Assembly (NCBI GenBank): GCA_039034015.1
Contig: JBCCBM010000001.1
Span: 62,001 to 126,000 of the forward strand
Length of the DNA stretch: 64,000 bases
Source: Acuticoccus sp039034015
Lineage (GTDB): Bacteria > Pseudomonadota > Alphaproteobacteria > Rhizobiales > Amorphaceae
Reading direction: 5' to 3'
Every line of letters starts with the position of its first letter. Within the stretch, counting starts at the first letter, position 1. The notes under the pieces are model-generated. The model did no database searches. It was not told where the DNA came from and saw only the letters and a list, made by a program, of their open reading frames with translations. Below are positions 43,080 through 52,867 of the stretch, in pieces. Position numbers and translations under genes: made by a program.

Positions 43080-45105
43080 GGGAGAGGGCGGCAAGCAGGA
43101 TCGCAAGCCCCAAGAAACCCGCAAAGAGCGGTGTCCGCTCCACGCCCACCAGCGCGCTGGCGTTGGAGCGTTTGAGGCCGATCCAATCGCTGCCCGCCAT
43201 GGTGCGCCCCTCATTGCGAAGGAGCACGCGGGGCGGCGCGTTGCCAGGCGCCGTGAGCCGGACCGAGCCGCGGGTCGCGGTGGTGATGGGGGTCAAGCGG
43301 TCGGTGTCGGCGCGAAGGTCTTGGGCTTCGAGCGGGTTTGCGGGGCCGACATGGCCAAGGGCGGTCAGCGTGCCGTCGCTGGCGCGATAAAGCCCCATGT
43401 CGGGGCCTTCGAGGGTGGCGCGCCAGAGGCCCGGGGCGGTCTCTTCGAGGGTGATTTCGCGTGTCCCGCCTGCCGGGTCGGTGAGGGTGATGGGGTCGAA
43501 CGTGTCCTCAAGGGTTTGGCGCTCGATGACGAGGGCGCTCTCGGCCGCAATCAGCCGTAGCGCCTCTTCCTCCAGTTCAGGCTCTTTCATGAGCCAGTGG
43601 GAGAGGCGGCGCATGAGGGGCACGTGGGGGCCGCCGCCATCATAGCCGCGGGCCCAGAGCCAGATGTGGTCCGACAGCATCATCGCAACGCGGCCCTCGC
43701 CCTCGCGGGACAGCACCAGGAGCGGGCCGTCGCGCGCGCCGGTCATCACCGTTTCGCCGCCGATGGGGATCCCCTCGATCTGGCGGAACCATGCGCTCCA
43801 TGCCGGCGGCTCTTCGGCCGCGCCCGGCAGCTCGCGCGTGACGGGGTGGCGGGCGCCGCGATCGGAGACTTTTGGGCGGAACGGTTCTTCGAGCACTGCG
43901 CCGGAGGGGGCGGTGGGGAGGGCGGCGGCGAGCGGCGTGTGATAGACCGAATCGCGGCCTGCGTAGTCTGGCCCCGCGGCGATTAAGACCGCGCCGCCGT
44001 TCAGGACATATTGCGCGATATTGTCGAAGTAGAGCGAGGGTAAGACGCGGCGGCGGCGGTAGCGGTCGAAGACGATGAGGTCGAACTCGTCGATCTTTTG
44101 GCTAAAAAGCTCGCGGGTGGGGAAGGCGATCAGCGACAATTCGTTGACGGGCGTGCCGTCTTGCTTCTCGGGCGGGCGCAGGATGGTGAAGTGGACAAGG
44201 TCCACCGCCGCGTCCGACTTGAGGAGGTTGCGCCAGGTGCGCTCGCCGGCGTGGGGCTCGCCAGAGACGAGGAGCACGCGAAGGTTTTCGCGAACGCCCT
44301 CCACGATGGCGACGGCCGTGTTGTTGACGGTGGTGAGTTCGCCCGCCACCGGGTCGACCGCGAATTGGAAGAAGTTGTCGCCCCCATGGTCGATGGGCGC
44401 GGCGATGGGGATGGTCTCGCCGACCGCAACGTCGCGCTCTTCGACCACTTCGTCATCCTCGCGCACGGTGAGGCGGACGGTTTGCCCCTCAAAGCCTGGG
44501 TCTTCGACGCGCACGAGGATGGTTTGCAGGCTGTCCACCAGGCCGAAGCGGGGCGCGGCGGCAATTTCAATGCGCCGGTCGCGTTCGCCAGCGCGGCCCA
44601 CGACGAGGCCGTGGATGGGGGCGTCGAACGGCGCGTTTTGCGGCACGTCGTGGACCTGGCCGTCGGTGACGAGGACGGCGCCGGCGATGCGGTCGGGCGG
44701 GACGTCGGACAAGAGGTCGCCGAGGGGGCCAAAGAGGCTTGTGCCGTCGCGGTCCGGGGCGGGGCGCTCCACGGTGACGGTGCGCACTTCAAGGCCGGGG
44801 GTGGCTTCAAAGCGTTCTTGGAGGGCAGCGGCCAGGGTGTCGGAGGCCTCAGCGCGGCCGGCGGCGCGCTGGCTTTGCGTGCGGTCCACCACAAGGGCGA
44901 CGACACCATCGAGCGGCTCGCGCACCTCGCTTTGGAGGGACGGGTTGAGGAGCGCGATGGCGAGCGCCGCCACCGCCAGCGCCCGAAGCCAAGAGCCGCG
45001 GATCCGCCGGAAGACGCCGAGGGCGGCCAGCATCAGGCCCACCACGCCGAAGAGGGCGATGATGGCGATGGGCAGGAAGGGGTCGAACGTAAAACTGGCG
45101 TTCAT
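43054..45105 (-). CDS. Large membrane protein with a glutamine-amidotransferase-like domain
   Basis: This 683-aa protein is the last gene of the MoxR operon. It has two N-terminal TM helices, a short region (LDGVVALVVDRTQSQRA) like the start of a von Willebrand A domain, and a long extracytoplasmic part. That part has an amidotransferase-like fold (LRVLLVSGEPHAGERTWRNLL, GGAVLIAAGPDYAG). A final TM helix sits at the C-terminus. The catalytic cysteine of true amidotransferases is not evident. The ATG is 4 nt after the DUF4159 stop. Function is unknown. Confidence 0.8.
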   Translation of the reverse strand: MNASFTFDPFLPIAIIALFGVVGLMLAALGVFRRIRGSWLRALAVAALAIALLNPSLQSEVREPLDGVVALVVDRTQSQRAAGRAEASDTLAAALQERFEATPGLEVRTVTVERPAPDRDGTSLFGPLGDLLSDVPPDRIAGAVLVTDGQVHDVPQNAPFDAPIHGLVVGRAGERDRRIEIAAAPRFGLVDSLQTILVRVEDPGFEGQTVRLTVREDDEVVEERDVAVGETIPIAAPIDHGGDNFFQFAVDPVAGELTTVNNTAVAIVEGVRENLRVLLVSGEPHAGERTWRNLLKSDAAVDLVHFTILRPPEKQDGTPVNELSLIAFPTRELFSQKIDEFDLIVFDRYRRRRVLPSLYFDNIAQYVLNGGAVLIAAGPDYAGRDSVYHTPLAAALPTAPSGAVLEEPFRPKVSDRGARHPVTRELPGAAEEPPAWSAWFRQIEGIPIGGETVMTGARDGPLLVLSREGEGRVAMMLSDHIWLWARGYDGGGPHVPLMRRLSHWLMKEPELEEEALRLIAAESALVIERQTLEDTFDPITLTDPAGGTREITLEETAPGLWRATLEGPDMGLYRASDGTLTALGHVGPANPLEAQDLRADTDRLTPITTATRGSVRLTAPGNAPPRVLLRNEGRTMAGSDWIGLKRSNASALVGVERTPLFAGFLGLAILLAALSLTWWREGR

Positions 45106-45109
45106 GGGT

Positions 45110-47842
45110 TCACTGACCAAGCCGCTCGAGCAGGGCCGGGATGTGGACCTGATCGGCCTTATAATTCCCGGTCATGGTGTAGAGCGCGATGTTGATGCCG
45201 GAGCGGATCGCCATCTCGCGCTGGAACGGATCGTTGGGCACGGTGGGGAAGAGGTAGGTGCCATCGTCGTTGATGGCCCAGGCGCCGGCAAAATCGTTGG
45301 CGGTGATGAGGATGGGCGAGACGCCATCCCCCGCCCGCGCCGGCCGGTTGCCGATGGCCTCGCCGGTGAGCTCCTCCACCCAAAGCCGCCCGCCGTTCCA
45401 CCGGCCCGGAAAATTTTGGAGGAGGTAGAAGGTTTTGGTGAGCACATGGTCCTGGGGGACGGGCTGAAGGGCAGGAATGTCGAGCCCGTTCAAAATGTTG
45501 CGCAGCGCCAGCGTCGCGGGGGAGGCGGAGGTTGCGATGGCCGCGCCAGCCTGGTCGCGCGTGTCGAACAGGATTGTGCCGCCGTTTTTCATGTAGGCGT
45601 CGACCCGGGCCATGGCGGCATCGCTGGGGCGGGCACTGTCGGGCGCAACGGGCCAGTAGAGGAGCGGGAAGAAGGCGAGCTCGTCGCTCTCGATGTTGAC
45701 GCCCATGGGCGCGGCCGGCTCCACCGCCGTGCGCCGGGTGAGGGCGCGGGAGAGGCCGCGAAGGCCCGCCTCGCTCACCCTGTCGAGCGCGGCGTTGCCG
45801 GTGGAGACATAGGCAAGGCGGGTGCGCAGCGATGCTTCCATGGCGAACTGCAACGCTTGCTCGGTTTGCGCGCGCGCCTCCGTGATGCCGAAGGCGGGGA
45901 GCGCGAGGAGGGCGAGGACCAGCGCCGGTCGCCGGCGAAGGGCGCCCATCAGGATGAGGAGCGCCAGGGCATCGGCCAACAGGAGGAGCGCTGCGATGGT
46001 GAGGAGCGGGCCTTTGAGGTCGAACGGGCCGTCGGCATCGAAAGCGATGGGGGCAGCGTTCGCCACCACGAGCGGCTCGAGGGTGGCGCCGTTTTCCAAA
46101 AGGTTCAAGGCGCGGAAGGCGCCATCGGCCCCGTAAAGGCCTGGCGGGTGGGTGGGGCCAAGGGTGGTGGGGCCGCCGGGGAGCGGCTCGACCGTGGGGC
46201 CGGGCGGGGTGAGGCGGCCAAGGCCATCAAGCACGCGGTAGGGGGGGAGGGCGGTGGTGCCCTCGCCGGAGGCGCCCATGGCGGCCGAAAGGCTGACGAG
46301 GCGGCGCAGCATCTCCACAAAGCTGCCGGAGAGGGGGAGGGTGGACCAGGCCGTGTCCGCCGTCACGTGGAAGAAGACGACGGCGCCGCCGCCCACATTG
46401 CGGCCGGTGACGAAGGGGGTCCCATCGTCGAGCGCTGCCCAGGTGCGCTCGGTCACCGCGATCGAGGGTTCGGCGAGGAGCTGGCGCGTCACGGTGACAT
46501 CGCCGGGGACGGTGAGGCCGGCAAAGGGGCTGTCTTCGTCGAACGCGGAGAGGGGCTGCGGATCGTCCCACGAGAGGGTGCCGCCGAGGGTGCGGGCGCC
46601 CTCGCGCATGGGGACGGGAACGAGATCGTCGACACCACTGGCGGTGCGGGGGCCCGCAAAGCGGATGAGGACGCCGCCGGCGTTGATCCACCTTGCGAGC
46701 GCGTCCTGGGTGGTGGGCGGCAGGTTCCCCACATCAGCAAGGATGATGACGCTGGTGCCGCCGTCAATCAGCTCATCGATGGCGCTGGGGAGGTCTTGTG
46801 CGGTGGGCTCGCGAAGGTCAGCGGAGGGGGCGAGGGCGGCGCGCAAATAGTGGAGCGGGGAGAGGAGCGGCTGCGCAAGATCGGCCGATCCGCCCGAGAC
46901 GAGGCCAACGGTGCGCCGGCGGAACCGCTCGTCCAGGAGGCGCACGGCGGCCGCGTTCCGCTCCGCTGCGATGGTGACGCGAACAGCGTCGTTGCGCAGT
47001 TCCGTCGGGAGTTCGAAGTTCACCGATGTGGTCCGCTCGCCGAGGGGAAAGCTGGCGGTTTCTTCGCCGAGGACAAAGCCTTTTTCGTCGAGGATACGCA
47101 CGGTGCGGTCGGCAGCGCCTGGGTCGGCCTCGGCGGTGAGGGTGACCCGCATGCCATCCGCCTGGCCCTCCACGGCCGAGATCCCCACAATGCGGCCGGC
47201 CTCGGCCATGAAGACGCGCACCGGCGTTTCGCTCGCCGTGTCGAGGGCGGTGAGGAAGGCGGTGTCGGCCTCTTCGGTGGTGGCGAGGCCGTCGGCAATC
47301 CAGATGGCGCCGCCGAAGGTTTGGTCGGCGAGGGCCTCTGAGAGGGCCGCGCGGTCGGCGGGCCAGGGGCTTGGGGTGAGGCTGCGGAGCGCATCGCGCG
47401 CGCCCTCGCCGTCTGTGGGGGTCAGGCCGCCGCGGGGGTTGGCGGTCGCAAGGAGCACGATGGGCCGGTCGGCGGCCTCCGCCTCGCGCACCAGGCGGTC
47501 GGCGCGGTCGACCCGGTCGCTCCAATCGCTGGCGGCGGCAAACGTGTCATCGATGGCAATCAGCAGGGGGCCATTGCCGGCCGCGGCCGGGGCGTCGGGC
47601 CGCAGGGTGGGCTGGGAGAGGGCAAGGATGATCATCGCCGCCAGGGAGAGGCGGATCAGAAGCAGCCACCACGGGGTGTGGGAGGGCGTTTCCTCCCGCT
47701 TCATGAGGCGCATCAGGAGGCGGGTGGGCGCGAACGTCACGTCCTGCGGGCGCGGCGGGGTGGCGCGCAACAGCCACCACAGGACCGGCAGCAGAAGCAG
47801 CGCCCAAAGCACCATGGGCGCGCCAAAGGCAATGGCGCTCAT
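45110..47842 (-). CDS. DUF4159 membrane protein with BatA-like N-terminus
   Basis: This 910-aa protein begins with the BatA-type double-TM region (FGAPMVLWALLLLPVLWWLL, about residues 5-25). A hydrophobic segment near residue 60 and a von Willebrand A-like domain (GNGPLLIAIDDTF) follow. Two further helices lie around residue 620-660, and the C-terminal 210 residues are DUF4159 (LRTRLAYVSTGNAALDRVSE). Its partners in the operon are MoxR and DUF58, a context linked to folding or assembly of membrane or periplasmic complexes. GGAG supports the ATG. Confidence 0.86.
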   Translation of the reverse strand: MSAIAFGAPMVLWALLLLPVLWWLLRATPPRPQDVTFAPTRLLMRLMKREETPSHTPWWLLLIRLSLAAMIILALSQPTLRPDAPAAAGNGPLLIAIDDTFAAASDWSDRVDRADRLVREAEAADRPIVLLATANPRGGLTPTDGEGARDALRSLTPSPWPADRAALSEALADQTFGGAIWIADGLATTEEADTAFLTALDTASETPVRVFMAEAGRIVGISAVEGQADGMRVTLTAEADPGAADRTVRILDEKGFVLGEETASFPLGERTTSVNFELPTELRNDAVRVTIAAERNAAAVRLLDERFRRRTVGLVSGGSADLAQPLLSPLHYLRAALAPSADLREPTAQDLPSAIDELIDGGTSVIILADVGNLPPTTQDALARWINAGGVLIRFAGPRTASGVDDLVPVPMREGARTLGGTLSWDDPQPLSAFDEDSPFAGLTVPGDVTVTRQLLAEPSIAVTERTWAALDDGTPFVTGRNVGGGAVVFFHVTADTAWSTLPLSGSFVEMLRRLVSLSAAMGASGEGTTALPPYRVLDGLGRLTPPGPTVEPLPGGPTTLGPTHPPGLYGADGAFRALNLLENGATLEPLVVANAAPIAFDADGPFDLKGPLLTIAALLLLADALALLILMGALRRRPALVLALLALPAFGITEARAQTEQALQFAMEASLRTRLAYVSTGNAALDRVSEAGLRGLSRALTRRTAVEPAAPMGVNIESDELAFFPLLYWPVAPDSARPSDAAMARVDAYMKNGGTILFDTRDQAGAAIATSASPATLALRNILNGLDIPALQPVPQDHVLTKTFYLLQNFPGRWNGGRLWVEELTGEAIGNRPARAGDGVSPILITANDFAGAWAINDDGTYLFPTVPNDPFQREMAIRSGINIALYTMTGNYKADQVHIPALLERLGQ

Positions 47843-47909
47843 GTGGTTCTCCGCATCCTGATGTTGCCCACATAGGGCGCTTTCAGGTTCCGTGCCGGCT
47901 TGGGCTGCC

Positions 47910-48815
47910 TCATGCGTCCTCGCCCGAGAGTGCCGCGCGCAGGGCAAGGAGCGCCGGGGCGGCCGACACGTCGGTGTGGTGCACCATCAACCGGGCGCCG
48001 AGGCGCTGGGCGTGCCGGTCGAGCGCGGCTTTGTGGGCGGCCAGCGTGTCGCGATAGCCGCTTGCCCACGCCTCGGCCTTGCCCACCAGGAAGGCCATGC
48101 CGGATTCCGGGTCCACAAAGCGGGTGCGGCCATCGAACGGAAAACGCTCTTCCACAGGGTCGAGCACCTGGACGACTTGGGTGCGGGCGCCGCGGCCGGC
48201 CAGGGTCTCAAACACCGGGGCCCAGTCTTCCATGGGGTCCATGAAGTCGGAGATGATGACGACATCGGCGTTCCGCTTCACCTGGTGGAGCGGGGGGAAG
48301 GGGGCGGTGGGGTCGGTCTCGGCAAGTTGCTCGGCGAGGCGATCTGCCGCGTTCCGCCGGGCGGTGGGCGGGGGGCCGCCCAGAAGGCCGATCCGCTCGC
48401 CCCCGCGGCCCAAAAGGTCGGCGAGTGCGAGGAGGAGCACCACTGCGCGGGACTCTTTTGAGGTTTGGGAGAGGCGGGAGCCGGCGCGCATGGAGGCGGT
48501 GCGGTCGGCCCAAAGGTGGACGGTGTGGGCGGCCTCCCACTCGCGCTCACGCACCAGAAGCATATCGTCGCGGGCGGAACGGCGCCAGTCGATGCGGCGG
48601 GCGGGCTCGCCAAAGTCGAACGGGCGGAATTGCCAAAATGTCTCGCCGGGGCCGGCGCGGCGGCGGCCGTGCCAGCCGGCCGAGACGGTGGCCGCGACGC
48701 GCTTGGCCTCCACCAAAAGGTCGGGCAGGGCAGCGCTCGCGGCCTTTGCCTCCACCATGGAGGCGCCGGCGGTGACCGCTTCAGTGTCCGGCGTTTCGGT
48801 CCGGCGGAAGATCAT
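47910..48815 (-). CDS. DUF58 domain protein
   Basis: This 301-aa protein carries the DUF58 core (GETFWQFRPFDFGEPARRID, then WRRSARDDMLLVRERE). The second half is von Willebrand A-like (DVVIISDFMDPM). DUF58 proteins are regular partners of MoxR ATPases. It begins 4 nt after the MoxR stop on the minus strand. Confidence 0.92.
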   Translation of the reverse strand: MIFRRTETPDTEAVTAGASMVEAKAASAALPDLLVEAKRVAATVSAGWHGRRRAGPGETFWQFRPFDFGEPARRIDWRRSARDDMLLVREREWEAAHTVHLWADRTASMRAGSRLSQTSKESRAVVLLLALADLLGRGGERIGLLGGPPPTARRNAADRLAEQLAETDPTAPFPPLHQVKRNADVVIISDFMDPMEDWAPVFETLAGRGARTQVVQVLDPVEERFPFDGRTRFVDPESGMAFLVGKAEAWASGYRDTLAAHKAALDRHAQRLGARLMVHHTDVSAAPALLALRAALSGEDA

Positions 48816-48819
48816 CGCC

Positions 48820-49818
48820 TCAAAGCGCCTCGGTGAGGGATTTGATGATGCCTTTGATGGTCTGCCCGTCCGCGCGCGCCGAGTATGTCAGCGCCATGCG
48901 GTGCTGGAGGACGGGCTCGGCGAGCGCAATCACATCCTCGCGCGAGGGGGCAAGCCGGCCATCGAGCAGCGCGCGGGCGCGGCTTGCGAGCATCAAGGCT
49001 TGGCTTGCCCGCGGGCCGGGGCCCCACGCAATGGCACTCTGGAAGGCCTCATTGTCCTCCGGCCGGGCGGAGCGGACAAGATCGAGGATCGCCTCCACCA
49101 CGCTTTCGCCCACCGGAAGGCGGCGCACCAGGGTTTGAAGGCCCATCAGTTCGTCGCGCGACAGCACCTCTTTGGGGGCTGCCTCGTCAAGGCCCGTGGT
49201 TTCAAGGAGGATGCGCCGCTCGGCCTCACGGTCGGGATAAACGACGTCGATCTGCATCAAGAAGCGGTCAAGCTGCGCTTCGGGGAGCGGATAGGTGCCT
49301 TCCTGCTCCAGCGGGTTTTGGGTCGCAAGCACGTGAAACGGGGTTGGCAGGGTGTGGGCTTGGCCCGCGATCGTCACAAACCCTTCCTGCATCGATTGCA
49401 GGAGCGCCGACTGGGTGCGCGGGGAGGCGCGGTTGATCTCGTCGGCCATCAAGAGCTGGGCAAAGACCGGGCCTTTGATAAAGCGGAAGGCCCGCTCGCC
49501 CGTTTCCGACTGTTCTAAGATTTCGGCGCCCAAAATGTCGGAGGGCATGAGGTCGGGCGTGAACTGGATGCGCCGGTCTTCGAGGCCCAAGACGGTGCCC
49601 AGCGTCGCCACAAGTTTTGTTTTCGCAAGGCCGGGGACACCCACCAGCAGCGCGTGGCCGCCGCACAGGATCGCGATGAGGGAGCGCTCCACCACATCGG
49701 CCTGGCCGAAGATGATGCGGTCCACCTCCGACTTTGCGGAGGACAGGCGCTCAACGGCAGCCTCAAGCTCCCCCTGCAGCGCTGCTTCGTCCGGGGCGAC
49801 GGCGAGCGTCTCGTTCAT
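48820..49818 (-). CDS. MoxR-family AAA+ ATPase
   Basis: This 332-aa chaperone-like ATPase has Walker A (GVPGLAKTKL, about residues 60-69), Walker B and sensor motifs in the segment LLMADEINRASPRTQSALLQ, and the arginine-rich lid domain. MoxR proteins usually insert metals or assemble complexes with VWA proteins, here the DUF58 and DUF4159 proteins. The ATG at 49818 has AGGG 7 nt upstream. It is divergent from DUF1285 across 156 bp. Confidence 0.94.
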   Translation of the reverse strand: MNETLAVAPDEAALQGELEAAVERLSSAKSEVDRIIFGQADVVERSLIAILCGGHALLVGVPGLAKTKLVATLGTVLGLEDRRIQFTPDLMPSDILGAEILEQSETGERAFRFIKGPVFAQLLMADEINRASPRTQSALLQSMQEGFVTIAGQAHTLPTPFHVLATQNPLEQEGTYPLPEAQLDRFLMQIDVVYPDREAERRILLETTGLDEAAPKEVLSRDELMGLQTLVRRLPVGESVVEAILDLVRSARPEDNEAFQSAIAWGPGPRASQALMLASRARALLDGRLAPSREDVIALAEPVLQHRMALTYSARADGQTIKGIIKSLTEAL

Positions 49819-49974
49819 GACAATCCCTTCGTGGCTGGCGCAATCGCAGTATTGGGGCATCGGCCGGGGTGGCGTCGCCTAACGATTTGTCCATTCTTTG
49901 GACGGTTCACCCAAACGCCTTATGTTTGCACAGGCGCCGCGTTGCAACCGCGCTTCGCCTGGATTGGGGGGTCT

Positions 49975-50526
49975 ATGGCGGGCGGCACATCGGAGGGACC
50001 GCTTGGCGGCCTGCTGGCCCGTGCCAAAGCCCTTGGCGCCAAATCGGCCCCGGTGGAGCAGTGGGACCCGCCCGACTGCGGCCCCATCCCCATGCGCATT
50101 TCGCCTGATGGTGTGTGGCACTATGCCGGCTCGCCCATCACCCGCCCGGCGCTGACGCGGCTCTTTGCGTCCATCTTGCGGCGGGAGGCGGACGGGCGCT
50201 TCGTGCTCGTCACGCCCGTTGAGAAAGTGACAATCACGGTCGACGATGCGCCGTTTTTGGCCGTTGAGATGGCGGATGAGGCGGGGCCGCCACCGGCGCT
50301 CGCCATCCGCACAACGTTGGGCGATGTGGTGCGGGCGGGGCCGCAAAATCCGCTTCGGTTTGCCGCGGACCCGGCAACGGGCGGCATCATCCCCTATATT
50401 GTGGTGCGGGGCGGGCTTGAGGCGCGCTTCTCCCGCAGCCTTGCCATAGACCTTTTGGACCGCATGACCGAGCACGATCCGCCCAAGGTCACCTCCGGCG
50501 GCACAACCTTCACGCTGGCCCTGTGA
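49975..50526 (+). CDS. DUF1285 protein
   Basis: This 183-aa protein contains the DUF1285 blocks WDPPDCGPIPMRISPDGVWH and ITRPALTRLFASILRREADG, ending with IVVRGGLEARFSRSLAIDL. Structures of the family are known but no function is established. It leads the operon DUF1285-NUDIX-DUF6111-CCA that is divergent from the MoxR operon. Confidence 0.9.
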   Translation: MAGGTSEGPLGGLLARAKALGAKSAPVEQWDPPDCGPIPMRISPDGVWHYAGSPITRPALTRLFASILRREADGRFVLVTPVEKVTITVDDAPFLAVEMADEAGPPPALAIRTTLGDVVRAGPQNPLRFAADPATGGIIPYIVVRGGLEARFSRSLAIDLLDRMTEHDPPKVTSGGTTFTLAL

Positions 50527-51197
50527 CCGCGCTCCCCGCGAGCGCCATCGCCCATGAGGCGCTGGCCGTCGGCGCTGCGCCGGCGGATGACCCATTTCTC
50601 ACCGAGTTTTTGTGGCACGCGGTGCACCGGGCCGACCATGCATTGACGCGGCCGGATGCGGCGCATGCCGATGTGGTGGACCCGTTTGGCGCCCCGCCCG
50701 GCCCCCAAGCCGCGGCGGTGCTCTTTGCCGTTGGCGCGGATCCTGATGGGACGCCGGCCATCGTCCTCACCGAGCGGGCCAAACATCTTGCCAAACACCC
50801 CGGCCAGGTGGCGCTCCCCGGCGGGCGGCTGGAGGCGGGGGAAAGCCCTGTGGAGGCAGCGGTCCGCGAGGCGTTTGAAGAAATTGCAATGCCGCCAGAG
50901 GCCGTCTCCGTGATTGGCCCGGTGGGGACTTATCTGACCCGCACGGGGTTTTTGGTGGTGCCTGTGCTTGGCGTCATCAAGCGGCCGGTGGTGTTGCGGC
51001 CGGACCCTTCCGAGGTGGGGGCGGTCTTCACGGCGCCGTTTGGCCATGTGATGCGGCTTTCCAACCACCGGGAGGTCAAAACCCTCAACGGGGGCGTGTC
51101 GCGTTCCTATTTTGAGGTGGTCTATAACGAACGCCGCATTTGGGGCGTCACCGCCGGCCTTTTGCGCCTCATTCACGAGAAGCTCTACCATCCATGA
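50523..51197 (+). CDS. NUDIX hydrolase, CoA pyrophosphatase type
   Basis: This 224-aa protein has the Nudix box (GGRLEAGESPVEAAVREAFEEI) near residues 100-121. The preceding HPGQVALPGG is typical of NudL/YeaB CoA pyrophosphatases, which cleave CoA to phosphopantetheine and ADP derivatives. It starts with GTG overlapping the DUF1285 stop (GTGA). This type of role is by family. Confidence 0.88.
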   Translation: MTALPASAIAHEALAVGAAPADDPFLTEFLWHAVHRADHALTRPDAAHADVVDPFGAPPGPQAAAVLFAVGADPDGTPAIVLTERAKHLAKHPGQVALPGGRLEAGESPVEAAVREAFEEIAMPPEAVSVIGPVGTYLTRTGFLVVPVLGVIKRPVVLRPDPSEVGAVFTAPFGHVMRLSNHREVKTLNGGVSRSYFEVVYNERRIWGVTAGLLRLIHEKLYHP

Positions 51198-51472
51198 TCC
51201 GCGTCCTCATCACCCAAGTCGTCCTCTTTCTCCTGCCGTTCATCGCCTTTTTCACCTATCGCGTGGCAACGCGGGGGTGGACCGGGGCGCGGGTGGCCGG
51301 CTTTGGCCGGGCAACATTTGCGCTGATCATGATTGGGGCGGCCTTTGTGGTGGCCGGCTTTGTGGCCTTTGCCGTCTTCGGCGGGGAGGAGCGCGGCATT
51401 TATGTCCCCGCGCAGTACCGCGATGGCGAGCTCATCCCCGGGGGGTTTCGCCCGCCCGAACTGGTCCAGTGA
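51194..51472 (+). CDS. DUF6111 small membrane protein
   Basis: This 92-aa protein has two hydrophobic helices (about residues 3-24 and 38-60) and a periplasmic tail with RDGELIPGGFRPP, the DUF6111 pattern. It overlaps the NUDIX gene by 4 nt (ATGA). The function is unknown. The context, before the CCA-adding enzyme, is conserved in Rhizobiales. Confidence 0.78.
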   Translation: MIRVLITQVVLFLLPFIAFFTYRVATRGWTGARVAGFGRATFALIMIGAAFVVAGFVAFAVFGGEERGIYVPAQYRDGELIPGGFRPPELVQ

Positions 51473-51485
51473 TTGCCATGGGCGG

Positions 51486-52748
51486 ATGGCGCAACTACCG
51501 TCCGCTCATGCACTTTGTGGCACAATTTTGACGCGCTTCTCGCTCAACGCCTATTGGCTCCAGGGGGAGCCGACGGCAACGCTTCTGCGCACGCTGGAGG
51601 CGGTGGCGCCGACGCGCGTTGTGGGCGGCGCGGTGCGCAACACGCTCCTCTCCCACCCCATTGGCGACATTGATGTTGCAACCGTTGCCACCCCGGACAA
51701 AGTGGAGCGGGCCGCAAGCCGCGCGGGCTACGCCGTCCACGAAACGGGGATTGCCCACGGCACGCTCACCATTGTGGCCGACGGTCACCCCTATGAGGTG
51801 ACGACCCTGCGCGAAGACGTCACCACCGATGGCCGGCGCGCCACGGTGCGCTTCACCGATGATTTTGCCAAAGACGCCGCCCGCCGCGATTTTACGATGA
51901 ACGCGCTTTATGTGGATGCGCGCGGCGATGGGTACGACCCCGTCGGCGGGCACGATGATTGCCTCGCTCGGCGCGTGCGCTTCATCGGCGATCCGGAAAC
52001 GCGGATCCGGGAGGATCACCTCAGAATTCTGCGCTTTTTCCGCTTCAACGCGGCCTATGGCGCCGCGTTCGACCCTGTCGGTCTTGAGGCGGTGCGCACC
52101 CACAAGCGGCTGATCGCGAGCCTCCCGGCCGAACGGGTGCTTGGCGAGCTGACGCGGCTTCTCCTGGCGCCAAAGGCCCCCCCGGTGGTGAATGTGATGG
52201 CGCAGGATGAGATTTTGGCAGCCTTTGTGCCGGTGCCCATCGATGCGGCGATGTACGGCGCGATCGTGTCGGCGGAGGGGCTTGCGGGGCGCATGGTGGA
52301 CCCGGCGCTTGCCTTGCTGGGGCTCGCCGGTTGCGAGGGCGGCGCGTTCAACACTCTGGCCGAGCGGCTGAAATTGCCGCGGCGCACCGTGCAGCGCGCC
52401 CATGCGGCCCTTGCGGCGGCGGACGACCTTCCCGCCCTTTCAGTGCCGCAAGTGCGCAGCCTGCTCTACGACCATGGGGCCGAGGCCTTCATTGATGGCG
52501 TTGTGGTGGCAAGCGCCCGGGGCGTTGACCTTGTGGATGCCGGCGCGCTCCTCAGCGTCGCGCGCAGTTGGTCCCGGCCGCGCTTTCCCATTGGCGGGCA
52601 CGACCTTTTGGACCAGGGCGGTGAGCCGGGCCCAGCCCTTGGCGCGCGCCTCAAACGGCTGGAGACGGCCTGGCGCGATGCCAACTTCTCGCTCTCCCGC
52701 GCCGAGCTCCTGGCCATGGACCGCAACACGCTGCCGGAGGACCCCTGA
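51486..52748 (+). CDS. cca: CCA tRNA nucleotidyltransferase
   Basis: This 420-aa enzyme adds or repairs the CCA end of tRNAs. It has RVVGGAVRNTLL and the metal-binding DxD (PIGDIDVAT), followed by RRDFTMNALY and REDHLRILRFFRF, the class II polymerase-like head and neck. The ATG at 51486 is chosen. A TTG at 51528 closer to the core is possible. The upstream gene ends 13 bp earlier. Confidence 0.94.
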   Translation: MAQLPSAHALCGTILTRFSLNAYWLQGEPTATLLRTLEAVAPTRVVGGAVRNTLLSHPIGDIDVATVATPDKVERAASRAGYAVHETGIAHGTLTIVADGHPYEVTTLREDVTTDGRRATVRFTDDFAKDAARRDFTMNALYVDARGDGYDPVGGHDDCLARRVRFIGDPETRIREDHLRILRFFRFNAAYGAAFDPVGLEAVRTHKRLIASLPAERVLGELTRLLLAPKAPPVVNVMAQDEILAAFVPVPIDAAMYGAIVSAEGLAGRMVDPALALLGLAGCEGGAFNTLAERLKLPRRTVQRAHAALAAADDLPALSVPQVRSLLYDHGAEAFIDGVVVASARGVDLVDAGALLSVARSWSRPRFPIGGHDLLDQGGEPGPALGARLKRLETAWRDANFSLSRAELLAMDRNTLPEDP

Positions 52749-52867
52749 ACGCCCCATGCCCCCCGCGCACGCCCAAAACGTTTAGAATCCCGGCCGGCCC
52801 ACGTATTGAAGCCGCAATCGCCCTTTTCAATATTGGGGGCGTCACGACATGAGGGTCAGGTGAACGA

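Noticed and set aside
44075..47341. A 1088-aa open frame on the plus strand
   Set aside because: It is antisense to the DUF4159 and amidotransferase-like genes. Its codon positions mirror those genes, and the product has no domain.
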